From Gaiellasilicea sp963811885 (lineage in GTDB: Bacteria > Actinomycetota > Thermoleophilia > Gaiellales > Gaiellaceae): a DNA stretch of 64,000 nucleotides. The notes beneath the pieces were generated by a model, which saw only the letters and a list, made by a program, of their open reading frames with translations, was not told the origin of the DNA and did no database searches. Numbering within the stretch: the first letter of the stretch is position 1; each line of letters opens with the position of its first letter. The stretch covers positions 62,001-126,000 of the forward strand of contig CAWETB010000008.1 in NCBI GenBank assembly GCA_963811885.1, read 5' to 3'. The translations under genes and the position numbers were made by a program. This document shows, in pieces, positions 1 to 9,167 of this stretch.

Positions 1-115
1 CTCCGGCGCCCCACTCGTCGCGCACGACCGTCTCGTCGACCGGCTCGTCGGGAGGGACGATCACGGTCTCGTCGTCGGCGGGATCCGGCGGATCTCGAGG
101 CGGAGGCTCGGCCAT
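1..115 (-). CDS. N-terminus of an unidentified protein (runs off the window)
   Basis: Reading leftward from an ATG at 115 gives MAEPPPRDPPDPADDE and continues open to the window edge, about 38 residues. The visible part is rich in Pro, Asp and Glu with an ETVIVPPDEPV stretch, so it looks like a disordered leader ahead of a domain outside the window. An in-frame ATG at 124 would add three residues. It is divergent from the dehalogenase gene at 168. No family can be named. Confidence 0.45.
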   Translation of the reverse strand, partial: MAEPPPRDPPDPADDETVIVPPDEPVDETVVRDEWGAG

Positions 116-167
116 CGACACCATCTTCCCGTTGCGCCGCGTTCCATGCCTCGTAGACTCGTCCGCG

Positions 168-1055
168 ATGAGCGCCGACGCGTACCGGACGCCGGATGAG
201 TGCTTCGAGGGCCTGCCCGGCTACGCGTTCGACCCGCACTACGTCGACCAGGACGGGCTCCGGATGCACTACCTCGACGAGGGCGACGGCCCCGCCGTCC
301 TGCTCCTGCACGGCGAGCCGACGTGGTCGTACCTCTACCGCACGATCATCCCGGAGCTGACGCCGTCGGCGCGCGCGATCGCGCCCGACTACTTCGGCTT
401 CGGCCGCTCGGACAAGCCGCTCCGGCTCGAGGACTACGGCTACGACTTCCACGTCCGCTCGATCGAGCGGCTCGCCGACGAGCTCGACCTCCGCGACGCG
501 ACCGTCGTCGTCCAGGACTGGGGCGGGCCGGTCGGCCTCCGGCTCGCGGTCGAGCGGCCCGACCGGATCGGCAAGCTCGTGATCATGAACACCGGCATCG
601 GCGGCGGCCGGCCGCCGTCGGAGGAGTGGCTCCGCTTCCGCGACTGGATGGAGCGCCTCGGCACCGACATCGTCCCCGGCCGGCTCGTCGAGATCTCCGC
701 GGTGCAGCCGATCGCGGCGGAGGTGGTCGAGGCCTACAGCGCGCCGTGGCCGGTCCCGGAGTCGAAGCAGGGGATCCTCGCCTTCCCCGGCCTCGTCCCG
801 ATCTCACCCGATCATCCCGACCTGCCCGCGCACATGGCCGTGCGGGAGGCGCTCTCGAACTGGGACCGCCCCGCCCTCGTGCTCTTCTCCGACTCGGATC
901 CGATCTTCTCGCCGCGAGCGGCCGAGCGGATCGCGGCGCACATCCCGGGAGCGGGCGAGCCGGAGATCGTCGCCGGCGCCGGCCACTTCCTCCAGGAGGA
1001 TCAGGGCGAGCTGATCGGCCGCCGGATCTCCGAGTTCGTCGCTTCGACCTCGTAA
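168..1055 (+). CDS. Haloalkane dehalogenase (HLD-I-like alpha/beta hydrolase)
   Basis: A 295-residue alpha/beta hydrolase that should cleave carbon-halogen bonds in the cytosol. The oxyanion/halide motif HGEPTW is at residues 49-54. The nucleophile is Asp117 in VVQDWGG, followed by the halide-binding Trp118. The acid is probably Asp244 (SDSDPIF) and the base His273 (AGHFLQED). HGEPTWSYLYR is the DhlA-type form of the motif, and length and order fit the family. The ATG at 168 is preferred over one at 132 because the family begins close to this point. The 3' end overlaps the convergent MMPL gene by about 55 bases. The natural substrate is unknown, and some homologues are annotated only as hydrolases. 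Confidence 0.88.
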   Translation: MSADAYRTPDECFEGLPGYAFDPHYVDQDGLRMHYLDEGDGPAVLLLHGEPTWSYLYRTIIPELTPSARAIAPDYFGFGRSDKPLRLEDYGYDFHVRSIERLADELDLRDATVVVQDWGGPVGLRLAVERPDRIGKLVIMNTGIGGGRPPSEEWLRFRDWMERLGTDIVPGRLVEISAVQPIAAEVVEAYSAPWPVPESKQGILAFPGLVPISPDHPDLPAHMAVREALSNWDRPALVLFSDSDPIFSPRAAERIAAHIPGAGEPEIVAGAGHFLQEDQGELIGRRISEFVASTS

Positions 1056-3183
1056 TGCGGTAGCCACTCGAGCCAGCGCGGCAGGTACCAGTTGCGGTCG
1101 CCGAGCAGCTCCATCGCCGCCGGCACGAGCACGGAGCGGATCACGGTCGCGTCGAGCAGGAGCGCGACGGCGACGCCGAACCCCATCTGCTGGAACATCA
1201 CGAGCTCGCCGGTCGCGAAGCCGATGAAGACGACGACGATGATCAGCGCGGCGCCGGTGATCAGCCGCGAGGTGGTGCGGACGCCGAACGCGACCGCCTC
1301 GCTCGAGTCGCCCGTCTGCGTGTAGCGCTCGCGGATCCGGCTGAGCAGGAAGACGTGGTAGTCCATCGACAACCCGAAGAGCACCGAGAACAGGAAGAGC
1401 GGCAGCCAGGCCTCGATCGCGTCCACCTGCGGGAAGCCGAACAGCTCGTTGCCGACGCCCTCCTGGAACACGAGCACGATCAGCCCGTAGGCCGCCCCGA
1501 CCGAGAGCAGGTTGAGCGCGATCGCCTTCGCCGGGACGACGATCGAGCGGAACGCGAGCGTGAGCAGGATGAAGCTGAAGCCGAGCACGAACGCGAACAC
1601 GATCGGGAGCCAGTGCTGCATCAGCTCGCGGTAGTCGACGATCTCGGCCGTCTCACCGGTGACGTACACGGTCACGCCGGCGTCGCCGAGCGCTCCCGGC
1701 ACCAGCTCCGTGCGGAGCCGCTCGATCGCCTGCACCGACCGCTCGTCGCGGCTGTCGCCGGCCACGAGCGCCTCGACCACCGCGAGCCGGCCGTCCGGCG
1801 CCGTCTCGAGCTCGGGGTTCCTGAACGCGCCGTCTGCGGCGAGCTCGGTGCGGAGCTGGTCGATCCCCTGACGCACCGGTTGCGCCGCGACGTCGCCCAC
1901 GACGACGATCTGGGCCGTGTCGACGGTGCCGACTCCGAGCTCGCGCTCGAGCGCGTTGAAGCCGTCCTTCGACGCGTAGCCGTCCGGGATCGTCCGCACG
2001 CCGGCCGAGCCCGTGCGCAGTTCGAGCGCCGGCAGCGCGAGCAGGATCAGGAATGCCGTCGTGGCGAGGAGGTACGCGAGCGGCCGCCGCTGGACGCGGA
2101 CAACGACGGCGCCCCAGAACCTCGCCTCGCCGGAGCCGCGGCCGACGAGCGGCAGCCGGAGCCCGTCGACGCGGTCGCCGAGCAGCGAGAGGACCGCCGG
2201 CAGCAGGGTCGTCGCGGCAGCGACCGCGGTCAGCCCGACGAGGATCGCGCCGGCGGCGAGGCTGCGCAGGATCGTGTCGGGCACGAGCAGCATCCCGGTC
2301 ATGGCGATCACGAACGCCGTCCCGCTGAAGAGGACCGCGCGGCTCGCGGTCCGCCCCGTCGCCACGACCGCCTCGACCTTCTCGGTGGCGCGCCGCCCGC
2401 TCTTCGCGGAAGCGGCTGACGATGAAGAGGGCGTAGTCGACGCCGAGCGCGAGCCCCATCCCCGTCAGCATGTTGACGACGAAGAAGGAGACCTCCCAGA
2501 CCTGGCCGACGATCGCGACGAGCGCGAGCGCGACGATGATCGCGACGATCGCGAGCAGGACCGGGATCAGCCCCGCGACGACGGCGCCGAAGACGAGCAG
2601 GAGCACGATCAGCGCCGCCGGCAGCCCGAAGAAGAGCTCGCCCTCCTTCAGATCCTTGTTCGAGAGCGTGAGGAAGTCGTCGTCGGCGGTGAACTCGCCC
2701 GTGATCGTCACTTCCATCGGGCCGTCGTCGGCCTGCTCGACGACGTCGATCACGTCCTTGATCCCGTCCTCGGCGTCCCGCCCCATCCCGATCGTGATCG
2801 CCGCCGCATCGCGGTCGGGCGAGAGCAGGCCGGGATCCTCGGTCGTCGAAGTAGGAGCGGACCCGCGCCGTGCGCCCGGTCGCCTCCAGCGCCGCCACCA
2901 GCCGCAGGATCTCGCGCTTCGCCTGCGGGTCCTTCGTCACGTCTCGCCCGGGCGCACGCACGAGCACGACCTCGTTGACGTCGTCGCCCGACGGCGGCAG
3001 GTGCTGGAAGATCGCGTCGTAGCCCTGCTGCGACTCGGGGTCGTTCGTGACGGTCGCGTCGGTCGTGATCGCCGACGGCAGGAGCAGCGCGATCGACGCG
3101 ATCGAGAGCACGAAGATGCCGATCCAGATCGCGACCATCCGTTTCGGGTGCAGCGCCGCATGACGGGAGAGCCGCTCGGTCAT
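1001..3183 (-). CDS. MMPL/RND-family transporter (two frame breaks)
   Basis: A membrane exporter of about 725 residues with duplicated halves, each a transmembrane helix, a large extracytoplasmic loop and a helix bundle. The N-terminal half starts MTERLSRHAALHPKRM and carries GVDYALFIVSRFREER, the conserved MMPL signature in the fourth helix. The C-terminal half carries the matching GLSMDYHVFLLSRIRERY. Coding continuity breaks near 2841 and near 2395, and one extra base at each place restores the family sequence. It is divergent from a MarR regulator 69 bases away, which suggests MarR-controlled efflux of a lipid or hydrophobic compound. Substrate unknown. Confidence 0.88.
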
Positions 3184-3230
3184 GCACTCACGCTATTCCC
3201 CCGCCTGGGGGACGCGCAAAAGGCGCCATC

Positions 3231-3259
3231 TGGTAAACTCGTAACCAGGTTAATGGTTA
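3231..3259. promoter_or_regulatory. Probable MarR operator between divergent mmpL and marR
   Basis: Three related half-sites occur in the 69-base divergent gap: TGGTAA (3231-3236), TAACCA (3242-3247) and TGGTTA (3254-3259). The last two form a perfect inverted repeat, TAACCA-N6-TGGTTA, which covers the marR start codon at 3253. This arrangement suits autorepression by the adjacent MarR protein and control of the exporter. Binding is inferred from position and symmetry. Confidence 0.6.
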
Positions 3260-3684
3260 ACGAAGTTATCGCCGATCCACTCGCCGTCGCGAATGAGCTG
3301 CGGCCCGTGCTGCTGCGCCTTTCGCGCCAGCTGCGGCGCGAGACCGAGCAGCTCGGTGTCACCAGCCGGCAGGTGACGCTCCTCTGGCTGATCCGCCACA
3401 ACCCCGGGATGAGCCTGCGCGAGCTGGCGGCCGAGGAGCGGATCTCCGCCCCGGCGCTCTCCGGGTACGTCGACCGGCTCGAGAAAGCAGGACTGGTCGA
3501 GCGTGTCCGCGACGAGACCGACCGGCGCCGCGTCGGGCTGACGCTGACCGAGGAGGGCGACCGGCTGCTGAAGCGCGTCCGCGCGCGCCGCACGACCTGG
3601 CTCGCGGAGCGGATGCGCGGCCTCGACGACGACGAGCTGGAAGCGCTCGAGCGCGCGATCGAACCGCTCGGGAAGCTCCTGTGA
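3253..3684 (+). CDS. MarR-family transcriptional regulator
   Basis: A 143-residue winged-helix repressor. The DNA-binding region holds MSLRELAAEERISAPALSGY (recognition helix) followed by the wing TDRRRVGLTLTEEGDRLL, the standard MarR pattern. The ATG at 3253 begins MVNEVIADPLAVANELRPVL, and no good SD lies in front of it. The stop overlaps the GTG start of the following MFS gene (GTGA), so the two are translationally coupled. It probably senses a compound exported by the MFS and MMPL proteins. Confidence 0.92.
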   Translation: MVNEVIADPLAVANELRPVLLRLSRQLRRETEQLGVTSRQVTLLWLIRHNPGMSLRELAAEERISAPALSGYVDRLEKAGLVERVRDETDRRRVGLTLTEEGDRLLKRVRARRTTWLAERMRGLDDDELEALERAIEPLGKLL

Positions 3685-4926
3685 CAGCAGCGCTCCTGGC
3701 GCTCAACGAGCGCACCTTCGCCAGTCTCAAGCGGCATCGCAACTACCGCCTCTTCTTCACCGGCCAGGTGATCTCGGTCAGCGGCACCTGGATGCAGAAC
3801 GTCGCGCTCGCCTGGCTCGTCGTCGAGCTGACGAGCTCGCCGCTCGCCGTCGGGCTGCTCGCCTTCTGCCGCTTCATCCCCTTCACGGTCTTCGGCCTCG
3901 TTCGCAGGCGTCGTCGCCGACCGGATCGACAACCGCAGGCTCGTGATCGGGACTCAGACCGTCTCGATGATCTTCTCGGCGACGTTCGCCGTGCTCGTGA
4001 TCGGCGGCCTGGAGACGGTCTGGGTCATTTACGTGCTCGCGATTCTCTCCAGTACCGCGCTCGTCTTCGATGCCCCGGGACGCCACGCGCTCACGTTCCA
4101 GATGGTCGGCCGCGACGAGCTGCCGAATGCCGTTGCGCTGAACGCCAGCCTCTTCAACGCGTCCCGCGTCGTCGGGCCTGCCTTCGCCGGCGTGCTGATC
4201 GCGGCCTTCGGGGTGGGTGTCTGCTTCGCGATCAACACGGTCACGTTCCTCGCCGTGCTCGTAGGGCTGCTGATGATGCGGCGAGAGGAGCTCGTCCCGC
4301 TGGATCCCAGCGAGAGGCCGCCGACGGTGATGAGGGCGATCGGCGAGGGGTTCGCCTGGGCGTGGCGTTCGCCCGACGCACGCCTGGTGCTGCTGATCGT
4401 CACGGTCGTCAGCACGGTCGGATTCAACTTCCACGTGATCCTGCCGCTGCTCGCGTCGGACACGTTGAACACCGGTCCAGAGGTCTTCGGCATCCTCTCC
4501 GCCTGCTTCGGCGGCGGTGCGCTCGTCGGGGCGCTGCTCTCGGCGTCGCTCGGCCGGGCCAGCTGGAAAGCGCTCGTCTTCGGCACGGGCGGCTTCAGTG
4601 TCTGTCTGTTGCTCCTCGCCCCCCTGACGACTGTCTGGATGTGCGCGATCCTGCTCTTCTTCACCGGTGTCTGCTTCACGCTCTGGACCTCGAACGCGAG
4701 CTCGATTCTCCAGCTGCGGGCGCCGAACCATCTGCGCGGCCGCGTCGTCAGCCTCTACCTCTGGGCGTTCGCCGGACTCGCGCCGCTCGGCGGCCTGCTC
4801 GCCGGCTGGCTCTGCGCCGTCGGCGGCACGCAGCTCAGCTTCGCCGTGGCCGGCGCGACCGGCCTGCTGATGGCCTTCGTCGCAGCTCGCCGTCTCAGCG
4901 TACGACGGGCTGCCGCTCTGGCGTGA
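3681..4926 (+). CDS. MFS transporter, EntS/MFS_3-like (one frame break)
   Basis: About 414 residues with twelve predicted membrane segments. It opens with FRNYRLFF-like HRNYRLFFTGQVISVSGTWM, the hallmark of the MFS_3 (DUF894, enterobactin-exporter-like) group, and later has DAPGRHALTFQMVGRDELPN, also typical. The frame changes near 3900, and one extra base in CTCGTTC accounts for it. Total length is 3n+1. It is the second gene of a marR operon, so regulated efflux is the likely role. Substrate not predictable. Confidence 0.88.
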
Positions 4927-5164
4927 CCTCGGCTCCCGGCAGCGGCCGGGCGCCCAGCTCCTCCGGCGACTCCTGCTCGTAGTCGGCGCTCAGCTCGAGC
5001 TCGGACGGCACGGGCGCGGGGCCGAAGACGGTGGGCTGCTTCGCGGTCGGCGGCGCGGCGGGGGCGGACGCCACGGGCCAGGCGGCCCAGACGCACGCAG
5101 CCAGGACGAACCCGGCCAGGATCATCCCGGGCCAGACGAGCCGCCTCAGCATCCGTGCGCGCAT
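4895..5164 (-). CDS. Small single-pass membrane or exported protein, unknown
   Basis: An 89-residue protein starting MRARMLRRLVWPGM with one hydrophobic segment (about residues 8-30) and then a Pro/Glu-rich tail ending PGAEVTPERQPVV. No catalytic motif is visible. It is convergent with the MFS gene and overlaps it by 32 bases. The start at 5164 places a basic N-terminus just before the hydrophobic stretch. Family unknown; it could be a signal-anchored periplasmic peptide. Confidence 0.5.
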   Translation of the reverse strand: MRARMLRRLVWPGMILAGFVLAACVWAAWPVASAPAAPPTAKQPTVFGPAPVPSELELSADYEQESPEELGARPLPGAEVTPERQPVVR

Positions 5165-5203
5165 GGCCCATTTCTGCTCGCAACCGGGACGGCACAAACG
5201 GCG

Positions 5204-5222
5204 GTTTTACAAGCCCCTAACG
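5204..5222 (+). promoter_or_regulatory. GTTTTAC box upstream of the 5266 operon
   Basis: GTTTTAC at 5204-5210 is followed 11 bases later by a weaker copy (CCCCTAACG). A better pair of the same sequence lies at 7718-7736, in front of the RTX gene beyond this two-component system. The shared box suggests binding by the encoded OmpR-type regulator. Confidence 0.4.
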
Positions 5223-5265
5223 TGCGGGGCACGACACGCTGACGAAGAGCGGCCACAATGCGCGC

Positions 5266-5658
5266 ATGAGGACGAGGCGAAAGGGGCTCTGGATCGTCGC
5301 TGCGCTGCTCGCGGTGAACGCGACGCTGCTCGTGGCCCAGCCCGGGCTCGCGCTGCCGGGCTCGCTCGGCAACTACTTCTTCGGCCCCAAGCTCGTGCGC
5401 GCCGAGGTGCTCGTCAAGGACGGCGGCGCGCTGCACGACTACCGGGTCGACCGCGGCACGATTCGCAACAAGGCCGGCGGCACCCTGACCCTGCTCGAGC
5501 GCGACGGCAGCCTCGTCCCGATCGCCGTCGCCCCGACCGCTTCGATCACGCTCAACGGCCGGCCGATCGCGTACTCCGACCTCCGGCGCGGTATGGTCGC
5601 GACCGTGATTCGGGACGGCGACGCGCCGGCGAACGAGGTCCGCGCCAACCGCAAATGA
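5266..5658 (+). CDS. Small exported protein of unknown function, first gene of a two-component operon
   Basis: 130 residues with a clear signal peptide (MRTRRKGLWIVAALLAVNA, cleavage near ALA-LPG). The mature part resembles a small beta-barrel: a GTIRNKAGGTLTLLERDG strand pair, then ITLNGRPIAYSDLRRGMVAT. This recalls DUF5666-like domains, but I cannot assign it firmly. The stop overlaps the ATG of the response regulator (ATGA), so it is co-translated and may be a periplasmic partner of the sensor kinase. Confidence 0.7.
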   Translation: MRTRRKGLWIVAALLAVNATLLVAQPGLALPGSLGNYFFGPKLVRAEVLVKDGGALHDYRVDRGTIRNKAGGTLTLLERDGSLVPIAVAPTASITLNGRPIAYSDLRRGMVATVIRDGDAPANEVRANRK

Positions 5659-6365
5659 CCGCGGCAGGCGCGGCCGAGCTCCACCCGGCGGGCACGCCGG
5701 GGCCGCAGCTCCTACTCGTCGAGGACGAGGAGTCGATCGGCTCGCTCGTCCGCGCCTATCTCGAGCAGACCGGCTACCGCGTCGCCTGGGTGCGCTCGGG
5801 CGAGGAGGCGCTCCAGTCGCTGGAGACCGTGCGCCCGAGGCTCGTGATCCTCGACATCGGGCTGCCCGGCGCCGACGGGTTCGACATCTGCCGCGGCATC
5901 CGCGCCCGCTCGGACGTCCCGGTGCTGATGCTGACGGCGCGGGACGAGGAGGCCGACCGCGTCGCCGGGCTCGAGGTCGGAGCAGACGACTACGTCTCGA
6001 AGCCCTTCTCGCCGCGCGAGCTCGCCGCGCGGGTCAAGGCCGTCCTGCGGCGCACCGGCCCGACCACGCGCGCGGAGCTGCTCGAGCTCGGCGACGTCGC
6101 GGTCGACCCGCAGGCGCGCGAGGTCCGGGTCGCCGACGAGGTCGTCGAGCTGACCGGCAAGGAGTTCGATCTCCTCGTCTACCTGGTCGAGAACGCCGGC
6201 ATCGTCGTCTCGCGCGACCAGCTGCTCGACCGCGTCTGGGGGATGAGCTACGCGGGCGGCACGCGCACCGTCGACGTCCACGTCGCGCAGCTGCGCCGCA
6301 AGCTCGGCCGTCCCGACTCGATCCGCACCGTGCGCGGCTCGGGCTACAAGGCCGTCCGGCCGTGA
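5655..6365 (+). CDS. OmpR/PhoB-family response regulator
   Basis: 236 residues. The receiver domain has the acidic pocket LVEDEES (about 21-27), phosphoacceptor Asp67 in VILDIGLPG and Lys116 in DDYVSKPF. The C-terminal winged helix (about 140-235) has LTGKEFDLLVYLVENAG and ends with the wing IRTVRGSGYKAVRP. The ATG at 5655 overlaps the preceding stop, and its own stop overlaps the GTG of the kinase. It likely binds the 11-base-spaced GTTTTACG repeats nearby. Confidence 0.95.
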   Translation: MTAAGAAELHPAGTPGPQLLLVEDEESIGSLVRAYLEQTGYRVAWVRSGEEALQSLETVRPRLVILDIGLPGADGFDICRGIRARSDVPVLMLTARDEEADRVAGLEVGADDYVSKPFSPRELAARVKAVLRRTGPTTRAELLELGDVAVDPQAREVRVADEVVELTGKEFDLLVYLVENAGIVVSRDQLLDRVWGMSYAGGTRTVDVHVAQLRRKLGRPDSIRTVRGSGYKAVRP

Positions 6366-7714
6366 GGCTCGCATCGCTGCGAGCGCAGCTGTTCGCCGCG
6401 ATCGCGCTCGTCGCCCTGCTCTCGCTCGCGCTGGCGCTCGCGCTCGGCGCGATCCTCACCCGCCGCGCCGTCGAGCGGAACACGCTCCGCGACGTCTCGG
6501 CCCAGTTCGACCTGCTCGCCGAGCGCGAGCGCGAGGCGCTCGTCCCGTTCTCCCGGCTCAAGTCGCTGCAGGAGTTCCTCGACCGCCAGGACGAGCGGGT
6601 CGTGCAGGTGCCGCTCGACGGCTCGTCGAGCCTGCTCCCGCCCGATCGCGCGGCGCAGCTGCGGCGCGGCGCCCGGCTCGACGGCACGCTGCACGACAAC
6701 GGGACGCGCTACCTCTACGCGGCGCGGCTCGTCAACGGCAAGGGCTTCATCCTGCTCCGGCCGGCGAGCTCGACCACCAACGCCTGGCGGCCGCACATCG
6801 AGGGGCTCGTCGCCGCCGCGCTCCTGACGGCGGCGCTGGCGGCGCTGATCGCGTTCATGCTCGCGCGCGCCATCGCCCGGCCGGTGCGGCGCGTCGCGGA
6901 GGCGACCCGGACGCTCGCGAGCTCCACCACGACGCCTCCGCTCGTCCCGGTCGAGGGCGCACGCGAGCTGGCGCTCCTCGCCGAGAGCTTCAACGAGGTC
7001 GCCGTCGCGCTCGCCAAGGCGCGCGAGGCGGAGCAGGCATTCCTGCTCTCGGTCAGCCACGAGCTGAAGACGCCGCTGACGGCGATCCGCGGCTACGCGG
7101 AGGGGCTCGGCGAGGGCGCGTTGCCCGTCGAGGAGGCGGCCGCGACGATCGTGATCGAGTCGCGCCGGCTCGAGCGCCTCGTCGGCGACCTGCTCGACCT
7201 GGCGCGGATGCGCAAGGCCGAGTTCAGCGTTCGCCGGGAGCCGATCGACCTGAGCGCGATCGCCCAGGAGACGCTGCGGCGCTACGAAGCGCAGGCGCGC
7301 GACTTCGGGGTCACGCTCGAAGCGGACGGCGCCGCTGCGGCGCCTGCCACAGGCGACGCCGACCGGACGCTGCAGATCGTCTCCAATCTCGTCGAGAACG
7401 CGCTCCGCCTGACGCCTGCCGGCGGCTCGGTGCGGATCGTGGCGGCGCCGGGATCGATCCGGGTCGAGGACACCGGCCCCGGCCTTCGTCCCGAGGAGCT
7501 GGGGCAGGCCTTCGAGCGCTTCTACCTCTACTCCCGCTACGGCCGCGAGCGGCCCGTCGGCTCGGGGCTCGGCCTCGCGATCGTGAAGGAGCTGGCCGAG
7601 GGCATGGGCGGTTCGGTGGCGGCGGAGAGCACGCCCGGCGAGCTGACCGTCTTCACGGTGCGGCTGCCGCACGCGGTCGGCGACGCGGCAACGCGCCCGC
7701 TCACCCACGCCTGA
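6362..7714 (+). CDS. Sensor histidine kinase (HAMP, HisKA, HATPase)
   Basis: 450 residues. A membrane segment at about 10-32 is followed by an extracytoplasmic sensor region of roughly 115 residues, a second helix (about 148-170) and a HAMP linker. The phosphorylated His233 lies in FLLSVSHELKTPLTAIRGY. N-box NLVENALRL, G1 VEDTGPGL and G2 GSGLGLAIVKEL are all present, so it should be active. It is coupled to the response regulator by a GTGA overlap. The sensed signal is unknown. Confidence 0.95.
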   Translation: MRLASLRAQLFAAIALVALLSLALALALGAILTRRAVERNTLRDVSAQFDLLAEREREALVPFSRLKSLQEFLDRQDERVVQVPLDGSSSLLPPDRAAQLRRGARLDGTLHDNGTRYLYAARLVNGKGFILLRPASSTTNAWRPHIEGLVAAALLTAALAALIAFMLARAIARPVRRVAEATRTLASSTTTPPLVPVEGARELALLAESFNEVAVALAKAREAEQAFLLSVSHELKTPLTAIRGYAEGLGEGALPVEEAAATIVIESRRLERLVGDLLDLARMRKAEFSVRREPIDLSAIAQETLRRYEAQARDFGVTLEADGAAAAPATGDADRTLQIVSNLVENALRLTPAGGSVRIVAAPGSIRVEDTGPGLRPEELGQAFERFYLYSRYGRERPVGSGLGLAIVKELAEGMGGSVAAESTPGELTVFTVRLPHAVGDAATRPLTHA

Positions 7715-7717
7715 CTC

Positions 7718-7736
7718 GTTTTACGCCGGTTTTACG
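7718..7736 (+). promoter_or_regulatory. Tandem GTTTTACG repeats, probable response-regulator site
   Basis: GTTTTACG at 7718-7725 and again at 7729-7736 gives exact direct repeats spaced 11 bases apart, one helical turn. This is the geometry used by OmpR-type dimers. They lie between the kinase gene and the RTX-repeat gene at 7810, so that gene is a likely target of the upstream system. Confidence 0.6.
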
Positions 7737-7809
7737 TTCGGCGAACTGTCGGCTGACAGCACCCGGGGAGGATGCGACCGTCAGCTTCGCTACGAGGAGG
7801 ATCTCTCAG

Positions 7810-8376
7810 ATGAAGAACGCCAGGTACATGCTCGGAGCACTCGCCGCCCTGGCGACGCTCGCCTTCGCGACCACCGCTCTCGCGGCCGTCGTGATCAAGG
7901 GCACGAAGCACGACGACGTGCTCACGGGCACCGACCGGAACGACATGATCGTCGGCCGGCAGGGCAACGACACGATCAACGGCCTCGCCGGCAACGACCG
8001 GCTCCACGGCAACCAGGACAACGACGCGATCGACGCCGGCCCCGGCGACGACCGCGCGTGGGGCGGTTACGGCAACGACTCCCTCGTCGGCGGCGACGGG
8101 AACGACATCCTTCGCGGTCGCCCCGGCGACGACTCGCTCGACGGTGGCCCCGGCAACGACCGCCTCTGGCCCGGCCGTGGCACCGACAAGCAGCAGGGCG
8201 GCGACGGGGACGACGTCCTCCACTCGCTCGCCCGGGACAAGCAGGTCGACACGATCGACTGCGGCCCCGGCAACGACGTCCTCTGGATCAACGCCAAGGA
8301 GACGACGATCGACACCTGGGTCAACTGCGAGACCGTCAAGAGCGTGACCGTCCTCGGCGACGGCGACGACTCCTAG
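7810..8376 (+). CDS. Exported RTX (hemolysin-type calcium-binding) repeat protein
   Basis: 188 residues with a signal peptide (MKNARYMLGALAALATLAF, cut after ALA). The mature protein is a run of glycine/aspartate nonapeptides such as GNDRLHGNQDNDAIDAGPGDD, which form a calcium-binding parallel beta-roll. There is no catalytic domain, so the protein appears to be roll only. A good SD (gaggaggatctctcag) precedes the ATG, and tandem regulator boxes lie upstream. The C-terminus has a Cys pair (IDCGPG, VNCETV) that may cap the roll. Role unknown: surface or matrix protein. Confidence 0.88.
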   Translation: MKNARYMLGALAALATLAFATTALAAVVIKGTKHDDVLTGTDRNDMIVGRQGNDTINGLAGNDRLHGNQDNDAIDAGPGDDRAWGGYGNDSLVGGDGNDILRGRPGDDSLDGGPGNDRLWPGRGTDKQQGGDGDDVLHSLARDKQVDTIDCGPGNDVLWINAKETTIDTWVNCETVKSVTVLGDGDDS

Positions 8377-8402
8377 TCCCACTCTCCCCTCAGGGCCGGC
8401 TG

Positions 8403-8441
8403 CGGCCGGAGGCTGTGATGCCTCCGGCCGTTTCGGCCTTT
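8403..8441 (+). terminator. Intrinsic terminator after the RTX gene
   Basis: Perfect 11-base stem CGGCCGGAGGC (8403-8413) / GCCTCCGGCCG (8420-8430) with loop TGTGAT, followed by TTTCGGCCTTTCT. It stands 27 bases after the stop of the RTX gene. The rest of the gap to 8576 shows nothing else that I can support. Confidence 0.8.
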
Positions 8442-8576
8442 CTCAACGGGCGCGCCGGGAACGAGCGATTCGCCGATTCACCCACCTGAGGGACGCCGGG
8501 CCGCGCGCGGCCGCCCATAGTCACCCCATTGCGGCGTACAAACCCGGTCTCTTTGCGGCGGCCGGAGAGGGAGAAA

Positions 8577-9014
8577 ATGCGGATGTACGAGTTTGCGAGT
8601 GGTGCGGCTGCGCCCGTGGCCGTCGGCCTGATGGGTGCGCAGGATCCCCCGCTGAGCCCCGAGCCGATCGCCCCGGCTCCGTCCAACTTCGAGCCGCCGG
8701 CGGTGCCGTTGCGGTCCTTCGAGGCGATCCTGGCCGAGCACGCTGCGACGGTCGTCGCCGCGGCGCCCGAGCCCGCGACGGTCGTCGAGGCGGTGCCCGA
8801 GCCCACCGCGACGCGGCGGATCGTGCTGACCATGCTCGGCGGCGAGCAGCTCGAGCTGGCGGCCTACGACGACCGCGACGAGGCTGTCGAGGCGGCCCGC
8901 GAGCTGATGACGCGCTTCTCGAGCGCCGAGTCGGCGGGCGAGTGGCCCGAGCTCGACGGCCGTTTTGTCCGGCCGGCCTCGGTCGCGTCCATCGACGTGC
9001 TCTCGGCGGACTAG
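8577..9014 (+). CDS. Small protein with a C-terminal GEWPxL..RF domain, unknown
   Basis: 145 residues. The first half is Pro/Ala-rich and probably flexible. The C-terminal 60 residues (from RRIVLTMLGGEQLELAAYDD) form an alpha/beta unit ending GEWPELDGRFVRPASVASID. The gene at 10144 encodes the same unit (GEWPMLGDRFINPDAIVSVD), so the two are paralogues. The start at 8577 follows ggagagggagaaa. No known family is recognised. The unit looks like a small ligand- or partner-binding fold. Confidence 0.75.
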   Translation: MRMYEFASGAAAPVAVGLMGAQDPPLSPEPIAPAPSNFEPPAVPLRSFEAILAEHAATVVAAAPEPATVVEAVPEPTATRRIVLTMLGGEQLELAAYDDRDEAVEAARELMTRFSSAESAGEWPELDGRFVRPASVASIDVLSAD

Positions 9015-9019
9015 GACTG

Positions 9020-9150
9020 CCGATGCCGCGCGTCATCTTCTTCATGACAGTCCCGTCAGGTGCGACGTCCAGCGCCCAGTCGTCGCCGGCGCGACGCGTC
9101 AGCCGCTTCTGGCCGCTGCCGTTCGCGTCCATGACGTAGATCTCTCGTCG
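9020..9150 (-). pseudogene. Remnant of a TolB-type beta-propeller repeat
   Basis: The minus strand reads EIYVMDANGSGQKRLT and then APDGTVMKKMTRG, close to PD40/TolB blades (compare IWVMNGDGSGKQQLT in the gene at 14189). No complete blade set, start or signal peptide surrounds it. It lies just beyond the end of the formyltransferase. It is best read as a decayed fragment of a TolB-like gene. Confidence 0.5.
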
Positions 9151-9167
9151 CTGCGGGAGACGATTCT

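Noticed and set aside
7810..8376. An RTX toxin
   Set aside because: Only the calcium-binding roll is present. There is no toxin, protease or lipase domain and no type I secretion genes nearby.
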